Below are positions 49,178-59,309 of a stretch of DNA of 64,000 nucleotides, in pieces. The notes under the pieces are model-generated. The model worked only from the letters and a program-made list of their open reading frames with translations. It did not search any database and was not told where the DNA came from. The position numbers and the translations under genes are program-made. Source of the stretch: Paraescarpia echinospica (Eukaryota; Annelida; Polychaeta; Sabellida; Siboglinidae); assembly GCA_020002185.1 (NCBI GenBank), contig CM034541.1, positions 51,412,733 through 51,476,732 of the forward strand, read 5' to 3'. Within the stretch, counting starts at the first letter, position 1, and every line of letters begins with the position of its first letter.

Positions 49178-51500
49178 GGGTAGGATGGGGCATGGAGCCA
49201 CCCTTAAGGGGAAATGGGCATGTTTAAGCACACAGTGAAAATGTTGAGATTTTTGCGCTTGCACACGATTGCGGGGTACCTATTCCAGGTTTCATCAAAG
49301 GCATTCTGTCATCTGACGGCACTAACTGTTATGATCGTCAATTAAAAAAAAAATTCCGAAGGAGGCGTCTTGCCCCATACGTGGGGCAAGACGCTCTTTA
49401 GTGTGTGGCAACCGGCCCCCAGGGGGCGTCTTGCCCCAATGAGAAATTGTGGTGAAACAAACATTAATTTAATCTGCAAAATGCGTTGAATAATTTCAAA
49501 TAAGAAATACGAACTTTATAAAAGCATATTAAACGACATCAGGCAACAGATGAACATATGGCGCATAATGCACAGTCAATCGCTCTCCGATTCACAGTTT
49601 GGACACGTGAAAAAGGCCTGTCCCGCGGTGCAATCTTCGTGGGCCCATTTCTTGCACAGTTGACATTGCACCCACACCTCTCGTGGTCTGCTATCTTTGA
49701 ATGGCTCTCCGCAGATAATGCAGGGCCATTCTTCCTCCTCGCTACCGGAGCTCACGCGCCTTTTCTTCGCCGTGTGTCTCTTCACTCCTGTCGCCAGGGA
49801 CTTCTTCTTGAGCATGGGCATGCGTTCTTTCTTCGCCTGCTGCATAGCCAACTTGTTCTTATGCGGCGTCGCTGTCAGAATAGTGGCACCCTCGGCAATA
49901 CGCGATCTTGCACGTGGACGCGGTATCTTTGGCAACGGAGATAGCTGCTTTATCAGCTCCTTAACGGTCGACACTCCTGCGGACGCGGTCGTTGGCGGGC
50001 CAGCAGTGGGCGGTGTCGGCCCAGCAGTGGACGGTGTCGGCCCAGCAGTGGACGGTGTCGGCCCAGCAGTGGACGGTAGCGGGCCAGCAGTGGACGATGG
50101 CGGGCCAGCAGTGGACAATTGCACTTTAGGGCGATTGAAATCGACAGCCCTTGCGATGTTCGTACCCTGAGGCTGCCGAATAGCCAGGTCAGGGTGGCGC
50201 TTGAAGAAGCCGTGAAGCCAGTCTCGGCCGGCCATCTTTGTTTCGGCGTTGACCGTGTGCGCAAGCCCCAGCTTCACCGCGAGATAGTACGCGAGGCGCC
50301 TGACGTCCACGGTCGTCAAGCCGTACAGGCACTTCTCCATATACGCGATGTGTTCGCGCAGCGTGCGTTCCACGTCAGCCAATAGTACTGGTTGCCTTGG
50401 GCCGAGAGATAGCGATCCCACAGTGGCGACTTTCTTGTTGCGGTGTCTTCGCAGCGTCCTGGCCGGAATGCCAAAACGCCGACTGGCAGCGTTCATAGGC
50501 TGATTCTCCAGCGCTGCCAGTGCCTCCTTCAACACATCGTCCCCACAGGCAGCCTGTTCCGACTTGCGCTTGTACGTGCGGACAATTTCTACAGAAGAAA
50601 ATATTAGTCAGTAGATGTTCAATCTGTCATAGATCTATTGCAAATTTGCATTCAAACACATGCCGTATTTATTATTTATTTATTTATGCCTATTTATTTA
50701 TATATTTATTTGTTTGTTTATTTATTTATTTTGTTTAAACGTATTTATACAGGGTAGGCTAGTACATTCAGATTAAAATACAGTTTTTCACTGTAGCCCT
50801 GTGCTTATACATAATTTATGGAAAAAATACAGGAATAAAAAAACAATATATATAAATACCATGTTGCAAATACATAGACAATAAAATAGGACAATTAATA
50901 TAAAATGACATAATAATATAATGCAATTGGTAATATAGAATGATATAAAACATAATATACAAATACTATAAATAAAATTATATTTAATTGTAGCTCTAAG
51001 GCTAGGCCTTGTACGTTAGCCTATGTTGCATGTGTAAAACAAACAATTAATAAACGTGGGGTAAGACGCCCCTCAAGGGGCAAGAAGCCCCCCCGGGGCA
51101 TCTTGCCCCACGTCGTTGGGGGCGTCTAGCCCCCAATAGGTTTCATGCGGACATGTGCCGATGGTCAAATTACCTTTAATTATCGCCCGTTTTGCATGGT
51201 AATAATTGAAACTACTGACATAAACGATGCATAATATAACGACTATTTGATATCGCACGTAATCTCTGTCTCATAATCATACATCTAATATGTAAAATGT
51301 TAATATCAAACAAGCCTAAAAACTTCAAATTCACTTTTTGTTATTCACCGTTGTTTTAGCGTTCTTGCGCGTTCGGAGGCAATGAATGCTAGGTGGCAGC
51401 ATTGTTTTCAACCACCAAAGACAGGCAGCAAACGATCGAAATATTTAAATACCCAGGGGAGGCGTCTTACCCCGAGGGGGCTTCTTACCCCACCCTACCC
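49178..51500 (-). mobile_element. pogo/Tigger-like DNA transposon with TIRs and TA duplication
   Basis: 2,323 bp between TA dinucleotides (49176-49177 and 51501-51502). Left end GGGTAGGATGGGGCATGG; right end, reverse-complemented, GGGTAGGGTGGGGTAAGA. The uninterrupted target AATATACCGGAATG is preserved in the sister units (about 16400, 28885, and with a small change 39920 and 44480), which proves insertion at a TA. Subterminal GGCGTCTTGCCCC-type words recur at both ends (49369-49436 and 51060-51137). It encodes the gene at 49576-50588. 50600-51050 is AT-rich, probably intron or UTR. Confidence 0.9.
49576..50588 (-). CDS. pogo-like protein: psq HTH, CENP-B HTH and PHD-type zinc finger, DDE domain missing
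   Basis: An open frame from a 3' splice site (TTTTCTTCTGTAG, exon start 50588) to the stop at 49576. The first exon with the ATG is not identified; frame IVRTYKRKSEQ precedes the first candidate start. Order: pipsqueak helix-turn-helix (LKEALAAL..RRFGIPARTLRRH), CENP-B-type HTH (WLHGFFKRHPDLAIRQP), then after FNRPKVQLS a run of about seven S-T-A-G-P repeats, a basic region with HKNKLAMQQAKKERMP, and a Cys/His finger at the C-terminus (CIICGEPF..CQLCKKWAHEDC..CPNC). In full-length relatives a DDE_1 nuclease of roughly 200 residues lies between the HTH and the basic region. Here it is absent without a frame break. The product could bind TIRs but not cut. Confidence 0.8.
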
Positions 51501-51502
51501 TA

Positions 51503-52105
<603 letters not shown>

Positions 52106-52262
52106 AAATGCGTTGATAGTCGACAAAAACGAAGACGTCAGTCTGATTCAGATCCGCCAAACGCCATTGAATAAACGGCATTGTTTTTTTTTATAAAACA
52201 GAGAACACATTTTCCTCTGATGCGTTCAGCCGGTTGCATATAACAATACTTTTAAATCGTTG

Positions 52263-52301
<39 letters not shown>

Positions 52302-52439
52302 CATGCGAATTTACAACCATTTATAATAGAATGTGACATAGCCTAATATGATTTTACTTGTTGATATATGACTTTAGCATTGTTCTCGTTGGACTCACGC
52401 CATTGTCCAACCTGACAAAGTGCTCCCTCGTCGAACCCA
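52106..52439. other. no gene; short TA repeat
   Basis: Sequence unlike A1. It contains (TA)n at 52267-52298. Confidence 0.5.
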
Positions 52440-52620
52440 AGTTCGTCAATCTACGTTGCTCCAGTTCACCTGTACGAATTAAGTGTCTGGCAACTTACAG
52501 TGGTGGATGTGTGTGTACGCATAGTCTTCGCATATTCATTGCAACGTGGCTGAATGCTTCTTATGAGTGTAGTCTTAACGACTGAATACTGCGCTGTCTG
52601 AGAACTTTACAAAAATGGCG
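52440..52620 (+). mobile_element. SINE body and tail fragment
   Basis: Matches the SINE body (CAGTTCACCTGTACGAATTA, GTGTACGCATAGTCTTCGC) and tail (GAATACTGCGCTGTCTGAGA). The tRNA-like head is missing. Confidence 0.7.
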
Positions 52621-53850
52621 TTGACACAATATGAACATTAGAACTGTTATTGAGTTCCTGAATTACGGTCTTAGACAAAACATACAAGATAAATGGAAAT
52701 TGTAGTTGGAGCCATTTCGATGCGACCGCTTCACCTATCTCCGATGGCTTTTTGAAGAATATTCCGGGAGAGATGATATTTTTGTATTAATTATTCGTCT
52801 GTAGTAAATACATATATGGTTCATTTTGGTATCCGCATGTCTGTATATTGATGTATCTTAATTGTTTTGAGAGAAAACACATTTCGTGATACCTCACCTT
52901 ATTGAAAGCAAGCGCGATGAATGTGATTATCAACACTGTTTGGTCATTTTGAAATCTTAGAAATCATAAACCAGAATCTACTTATGCAAATTAGTTCTTT
53001 TAGACATGTCCAACACGTGAATGTTTACCTTGTTGTAGCAAACCAACTTTTTTCAGTACTGTGTAAAATCCACGTATTGGATATGTCCAAAAGAACTAAC
53101 TTGCATAGAAATGAACTATCCTGAAGAAGTCTACTACAGAGTCTACTTTTACTGAGCAACCATCCGTTCGTGTGCTTTTGCAATTGTATTTTGTAAAACG
53201 TTCATCAATACTGTATTGACCATCAACGACTCACAAAGAAGCCGTGGATTCACGTCAAATACAGGTAAATTAAAAGTGTGAATTGCGTGTTTATACTGAA
53301 CCACGATGTAAGCTCATGGTACTCCATCTATGAAATAATTGCAATGTGGTGTTTTCATTTAATTTGCCGAAAGTTATCATATTCAGAACGATGTTTTATG
53401 CATTATTGTTCGGATCTATGGAACCTAGACATCGATATTCCCATGACTGACTCGAATTAGGAAACCATTAGTGTCGACAACCGCTTGGCACGCACGATGT
53501 CGAACTAAATGTCACTGCAAGCGCTTTTAATTTCCGAAATGGTGTTTTAAATGTAAAAGTTGGGTGTGTGAGTCGGTGACATAAAATATTAATTCCAATC
53601 ACATTTAAATGTGGCACAAGTCAGACCGACTAACCGCACGGCAGGATACACAGCGACAATTATCAAAGCCTCTACTTGGAAACCCTCTTGCTCGTGAAAA
53701 CGACGCCCAGATCAGTTGAGTATATTTACGTTTGTATTTTATCGTTCTTGTTCGTAGTGAACATTCCGCAAATGTTGAGTGTACATAATTTTTAGTTTAG
53801 CATTCTTGTTCGCAGTGGCCACTACGGAGAAGTTGAATATGTCCACGTTT
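52621..53850. repeat. unit A5 copy of the 17.17-18.63 kb region
   Basis: Parallel to A1 with small deletions. It loses similarity after about 53850. Confidence 0.75.
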
Positions 53851-54375
53851 ACAGTTTTGTTGTGTAGTATATTACTGCGTGGAATGGTGATGAGTCAGTG
53901 AAAACATTCGTGTGGCGGTGGCCACGAATTATGGTTGATGATTTAGTGGCAACAGCGACAGTGAGCGTTTCATAAGTGTCTTCACTAGACGGAATGGCAT
54001 GTAGGATTTTCTTAGAGTGAATTCGGTTTTCGAGGCCACACGGTTCCTTAGAGAATGTTCGTGCGATTGAGCAATCGATCTCCCTCAGGCGGGATTGTAC
54101 AGCGAGAGAAGGAGCGAACTCGATATAGTGAGGTGTTTCACCCACTCCTAGTAGGCATGTATTCGCAGAATTGTGCGCAGGCGTCGGTAATTTCGGAGGT
54201 GTGATAGCTGGTGTCTTTCATGTGGGGAAGTGACATAATCACATAGTGGTGTCACAGTAGTCAAGCAATCAAAAATTAGGGAAATGATCGTGATGGAGAG
54301 GAGTTTTAAGAGTATGTGGCTATCTGTCCCGGGCCTTGAAAAAGGTCACAGATAGTAACAAGAAAAAAAGACCAA
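53851..54375. other. no gene recognised
   Basis: A 98-aa minus-strand frame (53849-54145) is open, but I see no domain. It may belong to the same retroelement as the Penelope piece, but I cannot show that. Confidence 0.4.
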
Positions 54376-54925
54376 CAGAAAGACAAAGGACAGAAACTAC
54401 AGGAGCCAAGTAGTCATCCCGTACGTGGAGGGGGTCTCAGAGAGAATACATCGAGTACTGAAGAAATATGGAGTAGCAACAGCCATGCGTCTCCACACCA
54501 CCCCCAGCTTCGTGTTGGTACATACGAAGGACAAAGTAGAGCCAAAAGAACAGGGCGAACTGGTGTACCAAACGCCTTGCAAGAACAGTGGCGCTGAGTA
54601 CATTGGGGAGACAGGAAGACTACTCAAAACACGACTGGAGGAACAGAGAAAGGACGTAAATAATATGAAAAACGAGAAAAAACATTGATGTCTACCATCA
54701 ATAAATCCCCCTTACAGACCATACGACAACTGAAACCATGTCATAGACTGGGAGAGAGCGAAAATTGTAGACAAGGAACCCAACCGAAGAATCCGGCATA
54801 TCAAGGAAGCCATCAGGAAGACCAGAACATCCATCAACAGCGACGAGGGTAATTACGAACTGCCTCACGTGCACAATGACGTCACTCAGCGTCATCAGTA
54901 CTGGATAAGTCATCGTGAGACGTTA
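54376..54925 (+). pseudogene. Penelope-like element GIY-YIG endonuclease fragment
   Basis: Frame 54425-54688 reads VEGVSERIHRVLKKYGVA just upstream and at its start, then VLVHTKDKVEPKEQGELVYQ, PCKNSGAEYIGETGRLLKTR (GIY-YIG core at residues 59-65). After a frameshift near 54690 the rest of the domain appears (DWERAKIVDKEPNRR, then NYELPHVHND, 54750-54890). This order, an RT end followed by GIY-YIG, is that of Penelope-like retroelements. The RT core is not present. Confidence 0.75.
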
Positions 54926-55018
54926 AACGAAAGCCTCTACCAGGTAAAAATACACTTTTGATATGAAAAAATGAAAGTTTTTGATCTGAAAAAGAACTAT
55001 CCTGAAGAATGTTCATTA

Positions 55019-55200
55019 ATCATCCAATCGACGTTGTTCCACTTCACCTGTACGAATTGAGTGCCTGGCTATATACAGTGGTACAGTACATTATGTGTAC
55101 GAATAGTCTTCTTGCATTCTTTGCAGCGTGGCTGAATGCTTCTTCTGAATGTAGTCTTAACGACTGGATACTACGCTGTATGAGAACTTACCTTTACAAA
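55019..55200 (+). mobile_element. SINE body and tail fragment
   Basis: Same family as 52440-52620: CTTCACCTGTACGAATTGAG, TGTGTACGAATAGTCTTC, tail TACGCTGTATGAGAACTTAC. Headless. Confidence 0.7.
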
Positions 55201-55656
55201 AATGGCGTTCACACAATATGAACATTAGAACGGTTATTGAGTTCCTGAATTACGTTCCTAAACAGAACAAACAAGAGAAATGGCAGTGGTAGTTGGAGCC
55301 ATTTCGATGCGTCGGTTTTACATATCTCCGATTGTTTTTTGAAGAATCTGCCGGGAGAGCTGTTTGGTATTTTTATATTAACTATTCATCTATTGTAAAT
55401 ATATAACTGGTTCATTTTGGTATCCGCATGTCTATATATTGATGTATCTTAAAGGGAATAAAAACACATATGGCTTAAATTCATATTATATTACATCCTG
55501 CTATCTATTTCCATGTCCACCAAGCAAAAAAAAATTAAAGATTCAATGAATTAGAAATTCCACATTTTATGCTGTGCATCCGGACATTTTCGAATATGCA
55601 TATCTTTGGCGCGCTTTTCGGGATGCCGAGATGTGATGTCACATATGACTCATAGT

Positions 55657-56966
55657 CGTCAGAATGAGTTATTGTGCAATATTCCGATGTAATACAAACA
55701 CTAGTCACCATAGAGGAACAAGCAGTTATCTTACGGTTCCACATGAATCCAATTTTATTCAAAACAATGAATGCGAATGGGCCTACAAGTCGACAAGGTT
55801 TCGCCGAGCTTGGGCTCGGTTTTAGAATAATTATATCGGATGCAACCAACGGGAGATAATCTACAACAATAAACATACATAACAAACATATATTGTATCC
55901 AGCTACAGAACATAATGTGTATAAGTGTATAATCTTATAATATCATTAGAATATCGATGTATGAAGGAGGAGTTGTACAATTTATCATAACAACTTAAAT
56001 CAGTCAGCGAATTTCAGTCGGCCCTGCTAGTTCAGTTGGTAAAGGCGTTGGTTCCTTGGCATTTATTTTGCAATCGGGCGGCGCCGGTTCAATCCCGACA
56101 CCAAACCATTGATTTTCGTAACATTTTTGTTGTTTATGTTTTCACCAAGTAATATAAACCAAATCATTTTTATACTATGATGCACTGTTTGTAAATATTG
56201 TTTTTATTTTTATAGTAATTATTTATTCGCCACAAAAATTAAAACATGGGAATTATATAACGATGTTTCTAAATTGTATTTATCCAAACAAATATAATGT
56301 AATGGATACATAATTTATTAACTGTATATATATATATATATATATATATATTGTACGGTAATATATTGTAATTATAAAACAAATGGTGATCTGCCTGGAT
56401 AAATACAATTTAGAAACATGCATCGTTATAAATAATTACCATATTTTCATTTTTGTGGCGAATAAATAATTACTACAAAAATATTTACAAACAGTGCATC
56501 ATAGTATACAAAATGATTTGGTTTATATTACTTGGTGAAAACATAAACACAAAAAGTGTAACGAAAATCAATGGTTTGGTGTTGGGATTAAACCGGCGTC
56601 GCCCGATTACAAAATAAATGCCGAGGAACCAACGCTTGTACAACTCCTCCTTCATACATCGATATTCTAGTGACATTATAAGATTATACACATTATTTTC
56701 TGTAGCTGGATTCGATATATGTTTGCTGTGTATGTATATCGGTGTACATTATCTCCCGTTGGTTGCATTCGATATCATTATTCTAAAAACGAGCCCAACC
56801 TCGGCGACAGTACCGAGTCCGATACCTAGTCGACTTGTAGGCTCATTCGCATTCATTGTTTTGAATAAAATTTAATTCATGTGGAACCGTAAGATAACTG
56901 CTTGTTCCTCTGTGATGACTAGTGTTTGTATTACATCGGAATAGTGCACAATAACTCATTCTGACG
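55657..56966. repeat. imperfect inverted repeat, arms about 650 bp
   Basis: The left arm starting CGTCAGAATGAGTTATTGTG (55657) is mirrored at 56966. Other paired words are GCAACCAACGGGAGATAAT (55841-55860) with ATTATCTCCCGTTGGTTGC (about 56748-56767), and the tRNA-like block with its inverse near 56570-56635. The centre is (TA)n at 56323-56352. Arms differ by substitutions and small indels. Confidence 0.85.
56025..56105 (+). repeat. tRNA-like sequence (SINE/tRNA relic)
   Basis: Contains TAGTTCAGTTGGTAAAGGCG (A-box type) and GCCGGTTCAATCCCGACACC (B-box type). The ends do not form an acceptor stem, so it is not a functional tRNA. A mutated inverse copy lies in the other arm (about 56570-56635). 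Confidence 0.6.
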
Positions 56967-57261
56967 CACGCTCGTTTCGACCCCAAAACTATCCTTGTAA
57001 ACATGCTCTGAATGCATAGAAAAGGTCGGCCTGCTGCGAGTGCGAGTCGTATGTGACGTTACGATACCACGTGATCGCCTAGCTCATTAATTTTTTTCTT
57101 TTCCGCGGGAATTGCTACACAGACGGGTTTAAAATTGATTTATACTACAAATGTATTTTTCTGTATTTGTTTAATGTTCTCGAATGTTACATGCAATGTT
57201 AAACTTTGTGTACACATGGAAAACGGATTTTAGTTAATGCCCTGTTTTTATTTCCTTTAAT

Positions 57262-57665
57262 TATTTTAAGAGAAAACACATTTCGTGATACCCCAGCTTA
57301 TTGAAAGCAAACACGCTGAATGTGTTCAGCTACACTGTTTGATGCTTTTGAAATCTTAGAAATCATCAACCAGAATCGACTTGTGCAAATGAGTTCTTTT
57401 AGACATGTCCAACACTGAATGTTTACCTAGTAGAGGCGTCTGGCGGTGTACCACATCAACTCCTTCAGTACTATGTAAAATTCACGTATTGGATATGTCC
57501 AAAAGAACTAACTTGCATAGAAATGAACCATCCTGAAGAATGTTCAGCACTCAGAGTCTACTACAGAGTTTACTTTTACTGTGCAACCATCCGTGCATGT
57601 GCTTTTGCAATTGTATTTTATCAAACTTTCATCAATACTGCATTTACCATCGCAAAGACGCCGTG
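57262..57665. repeat. end of unit A5 repeat before the PolB element
   Basis: Parallel to 17420-17810 and 52865-53245. Similarity ends abruptly after GCCGTG at 57665. Confidence 0.8.
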
Positions 57666-57971
57666 AGTAGTATATAGACGGGGCAGAGGCTCGCCCCGCC
57701 CCCTTTTAGGCCTAACTCTATGCATAAAAAACGTCCTTATCTTTTTCGGGAACATACTTATAAAAAAAAGATCAAAGGGTTTTGACGTTTTCGGGAACAT
57801 ACTTATACAAAACGTGATTGATGACCTGTCACTTTTGATTGATTACCCTTCCCCTTGAGGTGCCACCTAACGGTTATTCCAGTGACTATTTTAGTACTTT
57901 CCCTAGTGAGCAACGTAGGACCTACCGTTGTGCTTACGTAAGCATTTATATAGCGACCGTTGTGCTTACGT

Positions 57972-58021
<50 letters not shown>

Positions 58022-58162
58022 CGTGTGCTTACGTAAGCCTTTATATAGCCACTACGGTTATAGCTAAAACCACTGTGGTTATAACTGCGTTAAACCCATT
58101 GTGTGAGAATAACCCCGCTGTACCCTATACAGCACGCTGAGCGAATGCAGCAGAGGTGACCT
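57666..58162. promoter_or_regulatory. subterminal repeats and palindromes of the element
   Basis: Holds two copies of TTCGGGAACATACTTATA (about 57747 and 57791); three copies of GTGCTTACGTAA, two of them the perfect 12-bp palindrome GCTTACGTAAGC (57932-57943, 58027-58038; partial 57964-57973), each followed by TTTATATAGC or TA repeats; a (TA)n tract (57973-58020); and a CCACTGTGGTTATA/TATAGCTAAAACCAC inverted pair (about 58053-58083). No ORF. Confidence 0.55.
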
Positions 58163-58411
58163 ATGAACCGGCGGTCTAGTTGCGGGCGGTTAAAATTAGC
58201 TCTACGGCTTAGCTGGCGCGGTGCGTTTAACGGAGTAAATTTTTGCGTACAGCTTAGCCGGCGCTGTGGCGCTGAACAAAATGAAACCAAAATACATTCA
58301 GCGGTGAAACGTTTAAATGGTGTACGCCGCGGTCTAGTAAGGCAGGATGTTTATGTGCAGTGGATATGGACGTTTACGTGCAGTGGATATGGACGAATAA
58401 GAAGCAACGAT
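58163..58411 (+). CDS. candidate plus-strand exon, unknown protein
   Basis: ATG 58163 (CCTATGAACCGG) opens 83 codons ending exactly at AACGAT|GTAAGT (58412), a consensus 5' splice site. The protein is basic and Arg/Trp-containing (RLSWRGAFNGVNF, LSRRCGAEQNE). A near-perfect duplication of GTGCAGTGGATATGGACG occurs within it (about 58352-58394). TTTATATAGC at about 58040 could be its TATA box. It converges on the minus-strand gene that ends at 58455. Downstream exons are not found. Confidence 0.25.
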
Positions 58412-58427
58412 GTAAGTAACATATTAT

Positions 58428-58433
58428 TTTATT
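58428..58433 (-). terminator. poly(A) signal of the minus-strand gene
   Basis: AATAAA on the minus strand about 20 bases after the stop codon at 58455-58457. A small hairpin CTAGAA/TTCTAG overlaps the stop. Confidence 0.5.
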
Positions 58434-58454
58434 AAAAGGCACTAGAATAATGTT

Positions 58455-59301
58455 CTAGCAATCACGGAGTGCCGCCCGGGGACTTTGCGGCCAGGTCCGT
58501 GTAACGGCGGCGCGTGAGCCGCCCCGTGGCGCGCTTCCCCGACGCGGGAGAGGCCGGGAATTGTCTATCACGATACCACGTCCAACGGCGCGTGAAAGCG
58601 GCAACGGCGCGTGAAACCCGCGTCGGTCAAACATCTCGTCCCGTGGGATTGGGGTGGACCAAGACCCGTTAGGTCCACGTATTAAGAACACCGAAATCAA
58701 GCCGTCGGGTTCGACGTCAGCGCTGTCAGGAGGTGTCGATGGTCGGCGTTCGGCTGGTGGCGCGAGGCCGGAGCGACCGGCCTCGGCGTCCGGCCTCGGT
58801 GGCTGGCTGCGTGATGTTGGGCGGACAATGCATGTCGGTTTGCGGGGAAGGAATCCCCGTGTAGGCAGATGGATTCTGTGAAACATGAATACATTCACAA
58901 CATGAATAATGAGCCTCTTATTAATTAAAATTAATTAATAAAGAATAGATGTAAAACCTACCGCTCTATTGATAAAGAACTAAAAAATAAAAATAAAGAA
59001 TAGGACTCGTGTAAAAGTCAACTTACCGCTCTATCGCTAAATACCTGTGACTAATGAGGAGGTTCCCAAAATAATTAGAACTAATTCAAAACATGACTAA
59101 TGAGGTTCTTATTAATTAAAAGTAATTAATAAAGAATAGGACTCGTGTAAAAGCCAACGTACCGCTCTATTGCTAAAAATAATTAATAGGACTCATGTAA
59201 AAGCCAACTTACCGTTCTATTGCTAAATAATAAGAACTAAATAAAATAAATAATAAAACTTACCGCTGATTGTTCGTGGAAGACGTTGTACCTGACGCCA
59301 T
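58455..59301 (-). CDS. two-exon minus-strand gene, unknown Pro/Arg-rich protein
   Basis: Exon 1 is 59301-59264: ATG in good context (ATCATGGCG), 38 nt, encoding MASGTTSSTNNQ plus two bases, then CG|GTAAGT. Exon 2 is 58875-58455, entered through CATGTTTCACAG|A. The joined length is 459 nt, an exact multiple of three, giving 152 aa and a stop at 58455-58457. Exon 2 has a Pro/Arg-rich start, an acidic middle and a segment GLISVFLIRGPNGSW with RRGFHAPLPLSRAVGRG after it. I recognise no domain. The intron holds tandem copies of a block that each carry another 5' splice site. Codon use is GC-rich like the rest of the element. Function unknown; it could be an accessory or structural protein. Confidence 0.5.
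58945..59263 (-). repeat. iterated splice-donor cassette in the intron
   Basis: Four diverged copies of a block reading, on the minus strand, TTTAGCAATAGAGCGGTAAG followed by TTGGCTTTTACACGAG (near 58952, 59020-59040, 59154-59172, 59202-59220). The exon 1 end (CAATCAGCG|GTAAGT) is related. Each copy has a 3'-splice-like TTTAG ten bases before a 5'-splice-like GGTAAG. Confidence 0.7.
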
Positions 59302-59309
59302 GATTGTAT

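Larger units (their letters stand above)
55453..57256. mobile_element. TTAA-target element with giant internal inverted repeat
   Basis: 1,804 bp between TTAA copies (55449-55452 and 57257-57260). Ends AGGGAATAAAAACA and, reverse-complemented, AGGAAATAAAAACA. The empty site (CTTAATTGTTTTGAGAG) is seen at about 17410 and 52858. TTAA targets are typical of piggyBac and Kolobok superfamilies. No transposase is encoded, so it is non-autonomous. The interior 55657-56966 is an imperfect palindrome. Confidence 0.8.

Noticed and set aside
49697..50170. 157-aa plus-strand ORF with VGPAVDG repeats
   Set aside because: Antisense shadow of the STAGP repeat in the pogo-like protein.
56025..56105. functional tRNA gene
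   Set aside because: Ends are not complementary, and the block is duplicated in inverted orientation inside a transposon.
58654..58881. 75-aa plus-strand ORF
   Set aside because: Opposite-strand shadow of the minus-strand exon 2, which has splice and poly(A) support.
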